Positions 19,921 through 30,985 of a stretch of DNA of 42,030 nucleotides are shown piece by piece. The translations under genes were made by a program, and so were the position numbers. The notes below the pieces were generated by a model that saw only the letters and a program-made list of their open reading frames with translations, was not told where the DNA came from and made no database searches. This DNA comes from Bryobacterales bacterium. Lineage in GTDB: Bacteria; Acidobacteriota; Terriglobia; Bryobacterales; Bryobacteraceae. The stretch's first letter is position 1. Each line of letters begins with the position of its first letter. The stretch is from NCBI GenBank assembly GCA_947467395.1, contig CANIIC010000015.1:1-42030 (forward strand). Direction: 5' to 3'.

Positions 19921-19926
19921 GCGAAA

Positions 19927-21798
<1,872 letters not shown>

Positions 21799-21802
<4 letters not shown>

Positions 21803-23073
21803 GCCTTCGGCGCCGGCGCCGACTTCTGGGCCGCGTCGAACAGGAACTTCAGGGTCTTCTCGGTGCGGATGTGCCCGGCGATGCGTTCCAGCGTGCCGTC
21901 CTTCTGCAACTTGGCCTTCACGACGGGAACCGTTTCGCGCTGTTGGCGGGCGATGCGGCCCACTTCGGCGTCCACTTCCTCGACGGTCGCAGCGATCGCT
22001 TCCTTGTCTGCAATCTTGTCGAGCAACAGGGATGCCTTCACGTCACGGCGCGCACGATCGCCCTGGGCTTCCTTCACCTTCGCCCAATCGAGCTTCAGCT
22101 TGCTGGGGTCCATGCCCTGCGAGGCCAACTGGCGCAGCTGGTTTTCGACGTTGATCTCAACCTGACGATCGACGTACGCTTCCGGAATTGCGAAGTCGTG
22201 GCCGTCGACCAGTTTGTCCAGAATCTGGTTCTTGGTCGAATCCTGCGCCGAGTGATCACGTTCGTGGCGAATCGTGTTGCGGATGGCGGTCTTGAACTCT
22301 TCCAAGGTCTGGAAATCGCCCAGGTCCTTGGCGAACTCATCGTTCAACTCCGGCAGTTCGCGGCGACGAACAGCCTTGACGACCGCCTTGAAGCGCACGG
22401 TGCGTCCGGCGAGAGTCTTCTGGTCGTAGTCTTCCGGGTAGGTGATGTCGAACTCGCGTTCTTCATCCGGCGACGCGCCGCGCAGGTTGGTGCTGAATTC
22501 CGACAACGTGTGTTCGTCGCCCACCTTCAGCATCAGTTCTTCCTGCTGGATTTTTTCGTCCACACCAGCGATGCTTTCGAGCGAGACCACCGCGAAGTCG
22601 CCATCCACCAGGGGACGGGGATCTTCGTTCACGAATTCGGCCTTCTGCTCACGGATGCCGTCGATGCGTTCGGTCACGTCCTCTTCGCTGACGACAGGCT
22701 CGGCGTATTCGACCGCGAGGCCTTTGTACTCGCCCAGCTCAAACGACGGAGCGACTTCGAATTCCGCCTTGAACTTGATGGGCTGGCCGTCGTGGAAGTG
22801 CAGGTCGACGATGTTCGGGCGGCCGACCACTTGCAAGCCTTCCTTCGCAGCGGCTTCATGAAACGCGCGGGGCACCAAGCCCTCAATCACGTCCTGATTG
22901 ATCTCGCTCACGAACCGCGTCTTGATGATGTTCAGCGGGGCTTTGCCGGGACGGAAGCCGGGCAGGCGCACTTTCTTTTGCAGATCGGCGACTACGCGCT
23001 CGGTTTCTTTTTGCACGTCCTCAACGGGGACAGTGACTTCGATGGAATGTTTGCATCCTTCGATGTGGGCCAC
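21799..23073 (-). CDS. tig: trigger factor, ribosome-associated chaperone
   Basis: Trigger factor binds the ribosome exit tunnel and shields nascent chains; it also has a peptidyl-prolyl isomerase domain. The start is GTG at 23073, with GGAG nearby upstream, giving 424 residues, the usual length. The ribosome-binding signature GFRPGKAP is at 39-46, the isomerase domain lies at about 150-245 (DGDFAVVSLESI, EFDITYPEDY), and the helical C-terminal chaperone domain fills the rest. clpP and clpX, which often follow tig, are absent here: the gene runs straight into the convergent DUF2891 gene with overlapping stops. It lies downstream of metK on the same strand with a hairpin between. Confidence 0.95.
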
Positions 23074-23110
23074 AGCAGAATCTCCAATTCAATTGCAACT
23101 TAAAACATTT

Positions 23111-23141
23111 GGCGCGGGGAGCTTCGCAGCTCCGCCGCGCC
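23111..23141 (-). terminator. strong hairpin between metK and tig, candidate terminator or attenuator
   Basis: On the minus strand GGCGCGG and GGAGCT (separated by one bulged C) pair with AGCTCC and CCGCGCC around a 4-base loop, 13 pairs in all. The following bases, AAATGTTTTAAG, are only moderately U-rich. It lies 25 bases downstream of the metK stop and 38 bases upstream of the tig start, so it probably ends or attenuates the metK transcript. Confidence 0.65.
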
Positions 23142-23166
23142 GTTTGTACTTCTGATGTACTTCGAA

Positions 23167-24321
<1,155 letters not shown>

Positions 24322-24367
24322 TTGCTAGGATCCTCCAGAGAATTTCACTCTTTCGAACTTCGATACT

Positions 24368-24427
24368 GCGCAATCCATACGAGGTAAATCGGTTTCCGCC
24401 CCCCAGAGAGCACACCTCGCGTTGCGC
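24368..24427 (-). promoter_or_regulatory. structured 5' leader RNA of metK, candidate riboswitch or attenuator
   Basis: In the metK transcript GCGCAA (24427-24422) pairs with TTGCGC (24373-24368); after an internal loop (C on one side, ATGGA on the other) GCGAGGT (24420-24414) pairs with ACCTCGT (24385-24379). The end pair of the inner stem is G-U only on this strand, consistent with minus-strand RNA. Inside is a possible CGG-AAA-CCG hairpin. The fold ends about 32 bases before the Shine-Dalgarno. It does not show the hallmarks I know for SAM-I/IV, SAM-II or SAH riboswitches. The ligand, if any, is unknown. Confidence 0.45.
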
Positions 24428-24490
24428 TCCGGTCAAACAGTGCCAGCTGGATCGGTGAATACAGGCAGGCTCAAGAAAACCAAAGAGACA

Positions 24491-24496
24491 AGTATA
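24491..24496 (-). promoter_or_regulatory. candidate -10 element of metK
   Basis: TATACT on the minus strand (five of six consensus positions) lies about 170 bases upstream of the metK start and upstream of the folded leader. The -35 region is not recognisable. Confidence 0.3.
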
Positions 24497-24516
24497 GCAG
24501 AGGGAATGGCCCCGTC

Positions 24517-25443
24517 TTAGTTCTCTGTCGGGGTGGAATTGACCCTGTCGACGACGATCACATCCAGCTTGCCTTTGCCGCTGACCAGGCGCAAGCCCAG
24601 TTGCTGCTGGATCGCGGTGCCGAGGTCAAGACCCAGATCCGGAGCAGTGGGTGCATTGGAGGATTGCGCGGGTTGGGGTGCTGGGCCCCCGCCGGCCAGC
24701 ATCAGTCCGCCCGGCCCGCGGCCATTCACCGGGAAGTATTCGACGGAAAAGTCGTACTTGCCCGTGAGCCCGGTTTGGTCGACCACCGGATGCCCGATCT
24801 CATTGGACAGCATGTTCACCAGCGCGGAGATGGGCTGCGCCTTCGATGTGGCCCGTGCCGTGATGCCGTTAGGGCCGTTGCCGATCATCATCATAAAGCC
24901 CGGCCGGTCCATGACGGGCGCGCCATCCTTCCCCGTTTGTAGCGCACGTGTCGCCGAAGGAGAAGGCGCGGGTGGAGGCGGTTGGGATAGGTCGAGGGCG
25001 GGAGGATCCGGGTCAGTATTCTCGGTGAGTTTGTGCCCGCGCGGCGCCACCGTTAGATCGTCGACCGAAAACTCCTTCTGCTCCACGTGAATCTTCATCC
25101 CGAAGCGCGAGGCGAGCAGGTTCCGCCACATGATCTGGACATGTTCCTTCGTCGCCCCCTCGGGCACCACCACCGCAAAATCGAACCGCAGTGAATCCAG
25201 CGTGTCGGGTCCCGTCACCTGGAAGTTCTTTACGTTGTAGGCGTTCATCACTATGTTCCGCAGGGTTTGCCCGTTGGTAGTGATGTGCGTGGGATCAGTC
25301 GTCCCCGGCCCGCCACGCGCGCCGAACATGAAGACCATGTTCCCCGCAGGAGGCACGTAGGGCTTGATGGAAGCGACGTCGAATTCCGGACCTTCCGCGA
25401 GCAGTAGCGTCGAAAAAAGGACCAGAGCCAGAAGGGGGCGCAT
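24517..25443 (-). CDS. TIGR03435 family secreted protein
   Basis: This 308-residue exported protein has a signal peptide (MRPLLALVLFSTLLLA) directly followed by the family hallmark EFDVASIKP. Other conserved parts are TNGQTLRNIVMNAYNVKNFQ, the region of FGMKIHVEQKEF, PVVDQTGLTGKYDF near residue 230, and a C-terminal LGLRLVSGKGKLDVIVVDRV. The family is massively expanded in Acidobacteria (Solibacter) and has no established function; paralogues often sit near peptidase or sensor genes. It is one of the best taxonomic clues in this window. It stands alone, between metK and another secreted-protein gene on the same strand. Confidence 0.92.
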   Translation of the reverse strand: MRPLLALVLFSTLLLAEGPEFDVASIKPYVPPAGNMVFMFGARGGPGTTDPTHITTNGQTLRNIVMNAYNVKNFQVTGPDTLDSLRFDFAVVVPEGATKEHVQIMWRNLLASRFGMKIHVEQKEFSVDDLTVAPRGHKLTENTDPDPPALDLSQPPPPAPSPSATRALQTGKDGAPVMDRPGFMMMIGNGPNGITARATSKAQPISALVNMLSNEIGHPVVDQTGLTGKYDFSVEYFPVNGRGPGGLMLAGGGPAPQPAQSSNAPTAPDLGLDLGTAIQQQLGLRLVSGKGKLDVIVVDRVNSTPTEN

Positions 25444-25493
25444 ATCGATACTTTACGCCGAAATCAGGTTTAGTTCCTGAATTCCCCGTGGAC

Positions 25494-25517
25494 GGCTCCG
25501 TCGCCAAGGACGGAACC
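25494..25517. other. hairpin between two secreted-protein genes
   Basis: GGCTCCGTC (25494-25502) and GACGGAACC (25509-25517) form a 9-bp stem with one mismatch on the plus strand that becomes a G-U pair in minus-strand RNA; the loop is six bases. It is nine bases after the stop of the upstream minus-strand gene and lacks a U tract, so it is a weak terminator candidate. Confidence 0.35.
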
Positions 25518-25525
25518 TCCCCCGG

Positions 25526-26368
25526 TTACCGGATTGTTGGAGACACATCCGGGGACGTGAGTGCCCTTCGCATATCGGCGATTTGCTTCCTGACGGCATC
25601 GAATGCCTGAGTGTTGGCCTGCTGTTCAGCGGTCATAAGTGCCGGAAATCCCTCCAACAGGTCCGCCATCTTCACCATGCACGGATAAAGGAAGAGATTC
25701 AGTTCCTGAACCATGGCTCGGGTTCGCTGCTCGAGGGCCGGGGTAATCTCCCGGGGCAGATAAGGCCCCCGCCCCAGGGCCAACTCGGACTCGTACTTTC
25801 GAGCATGCGCCTCGAATTGTCGCCGGCATTCCGTAACGCCTGTGCGGTCAGCCAAAGCATCCACTTCAGCCTGCTGCTGGGGGGTGAAGTGAAAGGTTGC
25901 CGACCAGATTCGCGGGGGGCGCATGTAGTCGTCGACGATTTCAGTGACCAGATCGGGCTGTACTGCCACTCTTTGGCCAGATTGGCCAGAAACCATGGGT
26001 GCGCTCGGGGCATTGGCGGGAGGGGGCGGCGGAACCGCGACCATCTTCTCCTGACGAACCGGATCGCGCCGGAGTTGGCTGCAGAGCATGTAGCCAAGAC
26101 GACTGTTTCCATGGGGTTCGCGCACGGCGCACCATTCCCCTCCTGGCCCAACGATGCTGAACTCGATCGAAACCATATCACCGAGCTTTAGGGATTTCAC
26201 AATGTCACGCTCAGATCGCTGTTGGTAGGTGTAAACAGGGGCTGGTTCCGCAGTGACAGTCGCCAATTGGCCCGCCACCGCAGTTCCCGCCAACAGCGAG
26301 AAACACAAACACAACGCAGCAGGAACGTCGTGAAGTCCTGCGTTGATCCCGAACACATGAGTTTTCAT
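25526..26368 (-). CDS. secreted protein with SH3-like N-terminal domain, function unknown
   Basis: I start this at the ATG at 26368, which gives an ordinary signal peptide (MKTHVFGINAGLH, ending AGTAVAG) and 280 residues; an ATG at 26404 would add 12 residues rich in basic and aromatic amino acids. Residues 35-100 look like a bacterial SH3-type domain (ATVTAEPAPVYTYQQRSERD, then LGDMVSIEFSIVGPGGEWCAVR). A Pro-rich linker (VPPPPPANAPSAP) follows. The second half is helical and charged, with C-terminal QQQAEVDALADRTGV-like heptads reminiscent of Spy/CpxP-like periplasmic proteins. It may sense or bind envelope material. No operon partner is evident; the tRNA-Asp gene lies upstream on the same strand. 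Confidence 0.75.
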   Translation of the reverse strand: MKTHVFGINAGLHDVPAALCLCFSLLAGTAVAGQLATVTAEPAPVYTYQQRSERDIVKSLKLGDMVSIEFSIVGPGGEWCAVREPHGNSRLGYMLCSQLRRDPVRQEKMVAVPPPPPANAPSAPMVSGQSGQRVAVQPDLVTEIVDDYMRPPRIWSATFHFTPQQQAEVDALADRTGVTECRRQFEAHARKYESELALGRGPYLPREITPALEQRTRAMVQELNLFLYPCMVKMADLLEGFPALMTAEQQANTQAFDAVRKQIADMRRALTSPDVSPTIR

Positions 26369-26483
26369 GATCGTGACTGGACACCATCTCTTTCGGTGCC
26401 ACAAGTGGCTGCAATTAGGAGGCCAATCTGCAGTTTACGGATTCGAGGCGTGAAGTAACGGACGAGGAAGCAGAAGGAGGGAA

Positions 26484-26560
<77 letters not shown>

Positions 26561-26670
26561 GCATTGCCATGTCGGCAGTCATCAGAATACCACAGGGCAA
26601 GGGCGTTGCGCGATTTCCGGCGCAACTTTTTCGTGCGACCGGGGCTTGAACCGGCAGGAGGCCTTCGGGA

Positions 26671-26904
26671 ATGAAGCGAATGATGACCTTGATCCTGGTG
26701 ATGCTGGCGCTGGGAACGTTGGCGAACGCGGGGCAACTGGCGGTGCAGAACGCACGGATTCGGCAGGGCTTACGCAACGGCACGCTGACCCGTGGCGAGG
26801 CCGCCCGATTGCGGGCAAGCGAGCGGCGGTTGCGCCGGCAGATGCGGCGTCAGAATAGGCGGATTACGCGACTGACGCGCAACGGGCGGAATCGGACTTT
26901 CTAG
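26671..26904 (+). CDS. small secreted Arg-rich protein, function unknown
   Basis: This 77-residue protein has a clear signal peptide (MKRMMTLILVMLALGTLANA) and AGGAGG (26656-26661) nine bases before its ATG. The mature part of about 57 residues holds 18 arginines and no lysine, and is probably a helical hairpin (NARIRQGLRNGTLTRGEAAR, then LRASERRLRRQM). The QxxRIxxGxxxGxLTxGEAxxLxxxE pattern recurs in small periplasmic proteins of Acidobacteria and Proteobacteria with no known role. It is closed by a strong terminator and stands alone between tRNA-Asp and phoH. Confidence 0.8.
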   Translation: MKRMMTLILVMLALGTLANAGQLAVQNARIRQGLRNGTLTRGEAARLRASERRLRRQMRRQNRRITRLTRNGRNRTF

Positions 26905-26927
26905 ACAAAACTGGACACGGACCCAGG

Positions 26928-26964
26928 GCCCGGAGCGCAGCAGGCAGACTGCGCCCGGGCTTTT
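26928..26964 (+). terminator. rho-independent terminator after the small Arg-rich protein gene
   Basis: GCCCGG and GCGCAG (26928-26940, with one bulged A) pair with CTGCGC and CCGGGC (26949-26960), giving 12 pairs, followed by TTTT. It ends the small gene's transcript and insulates the phoH cluster downstream. Confidence 0.88.
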
Positions 26965-27021
26965 CGTCTGTTATCGTAGGGGTAGATGTTGCCCAGCGCC
27001 CGCCGGTCGGCCTTCTCCTAG

Positions 27022-28068
27022 ATGAGGTCCACCGTACAGATCAGCCGTGGCATCGAGTCCCTGTTCGGGACGCGGGATGAGAACATTCGTCTCCTGGAAG
27101 ATGCTCTGAAGGTCCAGGTCAAAGTGCGCCCGGACTCGCTGGAAATCGAAGGTCCCGATGCCGCCGTCGCTCGCGCGGAACACATCTTAAACGACTACGC
27201 GGACTTGATGGACCACGGACACGTATTCCAGAACGGCGATTTGAACAACTGCCTGCGTGTGGTGACGGCCGATCCAGAGACCTCGCTGAAGGCCTTGGTG
27301 GAAAGCGGCAAGCAGCGCGCATTCGGCAAGAAATTGATTACGCCGAAGACGATGACGCAGCGGCGCTACGTCACGGCCATCGAACAATCCGATCTCGTGT
27401 TCGGTATCGGGCCGGCGGGTACAGGCAAGACCTACCTCGCGGTGGCCATGGCGGTCTCGGCGCTGCTTTCAAAGCAGGTGAGTCGCATCATTTTGACTCG
27501 GCCCGCCGTGGAAGCGGGCGAACGGCTCGGGTTCCTGCCGGGCACGTTGCAGGAAAAGATCGATCCGTATCTGCGGCCGTTGTACGACGCGCTGTATGAG
27601 ATGGTCGATCCGGAAAAGGTCGAGAAGTTTTTGGAACGCAATACCATCGAAATCGCGCCGCTCGCATTCATGCGCGGGCGCACGTTGAACGACGCGTTCA
27701 TCATCATGGACGAGGCGCAGAACTGCACCCCGGAACAAATGAAGATGATCCTGACGCGCCAAGGGTTCAATTCGAAGATGGTGGTGACGGGCGATCCCAC
27801 GCAGGTGGACTTGCCCGGTGGGCAGCGCAGCGGCTTGGCCGAAGTGGTCGATGTCCTGCGCGGCGTGGAAGGTGTTCAGTTTGTACGCTTCGACGATCGC
27901 GATGTGGTCCGGCATGCTTTGGTGCAACGGATCGTGCGTGCGTATGAGCAGTACAACAAGCGGATTGGCGCGGATCGGCAGATGAAGATCCGATTGCCGG
28001 ATCCGCCAGTGGAGAATCCTCCCGCGGAGGCAGCCGCGGAACCCAATGACGACCTCACGACCTCCTAA
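27022..28068 (+). CDS. phoH: PhoH-like ATPase
   Basis: This 348-residue cytoplasmic P-loop ATPase of the PhoH/YbeZ family has Walker A GPAGTGKT (130-137) and Walker B in AFIIMDEAQN. The N-terminal 100 residues form a KH-like region (NIRLLEDALKVQVKVRPDSL). An in-frame TAG directly precedes the ATG, so this is the furthest possible ATG start, though no good Shine-Dalgarno is visible. YbeZ works with YbeY, encoded next, in 16S rRNA maturation and RNA quality control. The order phoH-ybeY-corC-era is widely conserved and supports a shared role in ribosome assembly. Confidence 0.95.
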   Translation: MRSTVQISRGIESLFGTRDENIRLLEDALKVQVKVRPDSLEIEGPDAAVARAEHILNDYADLMDHGHVFQNGDLNNCLRVVTADPETSLKALVESGKQRAFGKKLITPKTMTQRRYVTAIEQSDLVFGIGPAGTGKTYLAVAMAVSALLSKQVSRIILTRPAVEAGERLGFLPGTLQEKIDPYLRPLYDALYEMVDPEKVEKFLERNTIEIAPLAFMRGRTLNDAFIIMDEAQNCTPEQMKMILTRQGFNSKMVVTGDPTQVDLPGGQRSGLAEVVDVLRGVEGVQFVRFDDRDVVRHALVQRIVRAYEQYNKRIGADRQMKIRLPDPPVENPPAEAAAEPNDDLTTS

Positions 28069-28078
28069 GGACACTGCG

Positions 28079-28492
28079 GTGCTCCTGTTTCAACACCGGA
28101 CGCGCAAGGTCCGGCGGGCGGAGCTACGTTCGTTCTGGCAGGATCTCGTCGCACGAGTAGGCAAGGGTGAAATGACGTGCCTGGTCAGCGACGACGCCGA
28201 ACTACAGCGACTGAACAAACAGTTTCGCGGCAAGGATTACGCGACCGACGTGTTGTCGTTCCCGGAGGACGGGGGCGGGGAAATCGCAATTTCCTTCGAC
28301 CGGGCGACCGCGCAGGCAGCCGAAATGGGGCACAGCGTGGATGAGGAGTTGCGCATCCTGATGCTGCATGGTGTTCTGCATCTGAATGGCTTGGATCATG
28401 AGACCGATAAGGGCGAGATGAGGCGGACCGAAGAGTGCTGGCGCAAGAAACTCGGGTTGCCGGCGGGCCTGATCAAACGGGTGGGCGCATGA
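28079..28492 (+). CDS. ybeY: endoribonuclease YbeY, rRNA maturation factor
   Basis: YbeY is a metal-dependent RNase acting in 16S rRNA 3'-end maturation and 70S quality control. The zinc motif H-x3-H-x5-H is intact (HGVLHLNGLDH), as are the upstream RGKDYATDVLSFP and EIAIS segments. I favour the GTG at 28079: AAGGA seven bases before it lies across the phoH stop and gives 137 residues. The alternative ATG at 28046 overlaps phoH by 23 bases and adds 11 residues. The stop overlaps the next start in ATGA. Confidence 0.92.
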   Translation: MLLFQHRTRKVRRAELRSFWQDLVARVGKGEMTCLVSDDAELQRLNKQFRGKDYATDVLSFPEDGGGEIAISFDRATAQAAEMGHSVDEELRILMLHGVLHLNGLDHETDKGEMRRTEECWRKKLGLPAGLIKRVGA

Positions 28493-29736
28493 CGCTGCTG
28501 TTGACCCTGGCCGCGCTGCTGATGACGCTGCTCGTCACTCTGGTGACGTGTGTCCAGGTGCTGTATCTGGAATCGCTCCGAATTCGCACGCGGGAGACGG
28601 CCGCTCTGGAATTCTTCAAAGAGTTCATGGAGCCGAAGATTGGCCTAGGCACCGAACAGGGTAGTCGCGCATTCTCGCTGGTGAAGCACATCGGGCTGGC
28701 GGTGTTGGGCTGTTTGCTGCTGGCGATCACTTCGCAGAATTCGATGTTGTGGGAAGCTCTGACCGGCGCGATTCTGCTGGGCTGCATGGTTGTGGTGGTG
28801 TGCACGCATCTAGTGCCGCAGTTGATTTACCGCAAGAGCAGCGGGCATCGACTGATGGCGTTCGTGCCGTTACTGCGATTGCTGGCGTGGATCGTGCGTC
28901 CGTTGAGCTGGACGGTAGAGTTCATGTTTTCGCTGTTCGGATTGGACGGCCTCGCCACCGCTGAGGATGCGCAGGACGAAGAAGAACCCATCGAGAAGCT
29001 GATCAACGCCGGCGAAGAAGAAGGCATCATCAAGGCGGATGATCGTGAATTGATCCAATCCGTGGTGGCCTTCGGTGATAAGACCGTCCGCGAGGTGCTG
29101 ACCCCGCGCAATCGCGTGGTCGCGATCCCGGTGGATGCGAGTTTAGAAGAGATGCGCCGCGTGGCCAAGGCTGAACAGTATTCGCGCATCCCGGCCTACG
29201 AAGGCGACATCGATTCACTGGTCGGGTTCGTGCATGTTCGCGATATGTACGAGTTAGATGAGGCTGAGCGCGCCAAACGAACGGTTCGCGACATTCTGCG
29301 GCCGATCCGTACGGTGCCCGAATCCAAGCCTGTGAACGACCTGCTGCGCGAAATGCAGGAAGAGGGCACGCACATGGCCGCGGTTGTGGATGAGTACGGC
29401 TCCACCGCGGGCATCGTCACCATGGAAGACATGGTGGAAGAAATCTTCGGCGAGATTCATGATGAACATGAGCCGGAACGCGACATCAAGTCGGAGCCCG
29501 ATGGGAGCTATGTCCTGGCGGGGACGTTCGATGTGGACGGATTGAAAGATCTGCTCGGTTTCGAAGCGCCTGAAGGCACGGAATCGACAACGGTCGGTGG
29601 TTTGGTGACAGAGTGGTTGGGGCATGTGCCGCGCGTGAATGAAGAAGTGCGGCGAGAAGGTATCGTGATTCAGGTAACGGCTTCGAACGATCTGCGCGTG
29701 GATCAGGTTCGCGTGTCGCGGGCCCACGAGGAATAA
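28489..29736 (+). CDS. HlyC/CorC-type CBS-domain membrane protein
   Basis: This 415-residue inner-membrane protein starts at ATG 28489, overlapping ybeY by four bases. The N-terminal CNNM-like part (about 1-145) has four hydrophobic segments. It is followed by a CBS pair at about 200-320 (REVLTPRNRVVAIPVDASLE, later TVRDILRPIRTVPESKPVND and MAAVVDEYGSTAGIVTMED) and a C-terminal CorC/HlyC domain (about 330-410) containing VLAGTFDVDGL. The family includes magnesium/cobalt efflux proteins; 'hemolysin' is a historical name. In this position between ybeY and era it is a standard member of the conserved cluster. Ion specificity is not visible. Confidence 0.93.
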   Translation: MTLLLTLAALLMTLLVTLVTCVQVLYLESLRIRTRETAALEFFKEFMEPKIGLGTEQGSRAFSLVKHIGLAVLGCLLLAITSQNSMLWEALTGAILLGCMVVVVCTHLVPQLIYRKSSGHRLMAFVPLLRLLAWIVRPLSWTVEFMFSLFGLDGLATAEDAQDEEEPIEKLINAGEEEGIIKADDRELIQSVVAFGDKTVREVLTPRNRVVAIPVDASLEEMRRVAKAEQYSRIPAYEGDIDSLVGFVHVRDMYELDEAERAKRTVRDILRPIRTVPESKPVNDLLREMQEEGTHMAAVVDEYGSTAGIVTMEDMVEEIFGEIHDEHEPERDIKSEPDGSYVLAGTFDVDGLKDLLGFEAPEGTESTTVGGLVTEWLGHVPRVNEEVRREGIVIQVTASNDLRVDQVRVSRAHEE

Positions 29737-29744
29737 AGGCAGGA

Positions 29745-30650
29745 ATGAGAACAAAGAAGCACGTATCGGGATTTGTGTCGATCTTAGGTCGGCCGAATGC
29801 CGGAAAATCGACGCTATTGAATGCGCTGTTGGGCACGAAGGTCGCGATCGTCGCGCCGCGCCCGCAGACGACGCGCAACGCGATTCAAGGGGTTTTGACG
29901 CTGCCCGCCGCGCAGGTGGTGTTTGTCGATACCCCGGGGATTCACAAGTCGACGACGAAGTTGAACAAACGCATGATGGATTCGGTGCGTGCGTCGGCTG
30001 CGGCCGACGTGGTGCTGTTCCTGGTGGACGCGACGGCTCGCCCGTCGGATGAAGATGCCGACGCCCTCGATCTGGTGAAGAAGCTGGATGCTCCTGTGAT
30101 CGCGGTGTTGAACAAGGTGGACAAGATCTCCCCGAAGCAGAAGGTTCTGGAAGTGATCACCCGCTATCAGGAGCTGCACGATTTCGCGACGTTTGTGCCG
30201 ATTTCGGCGCTCACCGGCGATGGGTTGGACACGCTCAAGCAGGAGATCATCTCGCGCCTGCCCCTGGGTCCTGCGATGTATCCGAAGGACTACCTCACCG
30301 ATCAGCCGGAACGCTTCCTGGCCGCTGAGATGATTCGCGAACAGGTGTTGAAGCTGACACGCGAAGAGGTTCCGCACGCGGTAGCCGTGATGATCGAGAA
30401 GTTTGAAGATACGCCGAAACTCGTGCGCATCTCGGCAACGATCTACGTGGAACGCCAGGGTCAGAAAACGATCGTGATCGGTGCGGGCGGATCGATGCTG
30501 AAACGCGTCGGAACCGAAGCCCGCAAGCAGATCGAAGAGATGCTGGGCAAGAAAGTCTTCCTCGAAACATTCGTGAAGGTGCAGCCGAATTGGCGCGAGG
30601 ATCCGGAGTTTCTGCAGGCCACCGATTGGCGCACCACGAGCGGGGTGTAG
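29745..30650 (+). CDS. era: GTPase Era, 16S rRNA-binding assembly factor
   Basis: Era binds the 3' end of 16S rRNA during 30S assembly. The 301-residue protein has G1 GRPNAGKS (15-22), G3 DTPG (62-65), G4 NKVD (123-126) and G5 in ISAL. A C-terminal KH domain follows (about 200-290), with IVIGAGGSMLKRVGTEARK, the RNA-binding loop. AGGCAGGA sits just before the ATG, eight bases after the previous stop, so it belongs to the phoH operon. Length is typical. Confidence 0.97.
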   Translation: MRTKKHVSGFVSILGRPNAGKSTLLNALLGTKVAIVAPRPQTTRNAIQGVLTLPAAQVVFVDTPGIHKSTTKLNKRMMDSVRASAAADVVLFLVDATARPSDEDADALDLVKKLDAPVIAVLNKVDKISPKQKVLEVITRYQELHDFATFVPISALTGDGLDTLKQEIISRLPLGPAMYPKDYLTDQPERFLAAEMIREQVLKLTREEVPHAVAVMIEKFEDTPKLVRISATIYVERQGQKTIVIGAGGSMLKRVGTEARKQIEEMLGKKVFLETFVKVQPNWREDPEFLQATDWRTTSGV

Positions 30651-30660
30651 GATGGGATCT

Positions 30661-30954
30661 ATGAAATTGTGCGCACTGGTGTTGGCGGCAGGCTTGGCCG
30701 CGTTCGGGCAGACGGTGGATCGCAACTCCCCGGAACGTCTGGATGCGGTGGCCCGCGATCAGGTGAGCATGAAGCTGGCCTTGGATCGCGACGTGCGCGG
30801 CAACGGAATTCAGGTGGTAGTCAAGAACGGCGTGGCGACCCTAGAAGGCCGCGTGAATAACGCCAAAGCTCGCGAGAAGGCCACGAAACTGGCCAAGAAG
30901 ATCAAGAATATCAAGAGCGTCGAGAACCACCTGAAGCTGCCCGACGATAAGTAG
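30661..30954 (+). CDS. secreted BON-domain protein
   Basis: This 97-residue protein has a signal peptide (MKLCALVLAAGLAAFGQ) and a single BON domain covering the mature part (LALDRDVRGNGIQVVVKNGV, then ATLEGRV and KIKNIKSVENHLK). BON domains bind phospholipid or other periplasmic surfaces and often act in envelope stability. I prefer the ATG at 30661 because it starts a clean signal peptide; an ATG at 30652 adds three residues. It follows era by ten bases and is probably the last gene of that operon. Confidence 0.85.
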   Translation: MKLCALVLAAGLAAFGQTVDRNSPERLDAVARDQVSMKLALDRDVRGNGIQVVVKNGVATLEGRVNNAKAREKATKLAKKIKNIKSVENHLKLPDDK

Positions 30955-30967
30955 TCCTCGCCAACCG

Positions 30968-30985
30968 CGCCACTCTTTAGTGGCG
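30968..30985. other. perfect hairpin covering the purH stop codon at a convergent junction
   Basis: CGCCACT (30968-30974) and AGTGGCG (30979-30985) form a perfect 7-bp stem with a 4-base loop. The purH stop (30977-30979) lies at the loop edge. It sits 14 bases after the BON gene stop. There is no U tract on either strand. Confidence 0.45.

Noticed and set aside
24322-24500. Known SAM riboswitch (SAM-I, SAM-II, SAH) upstream of metK
   Set aside because: I looked for the conserved cores and did not find them; only the unnamed two-part stem is supported.
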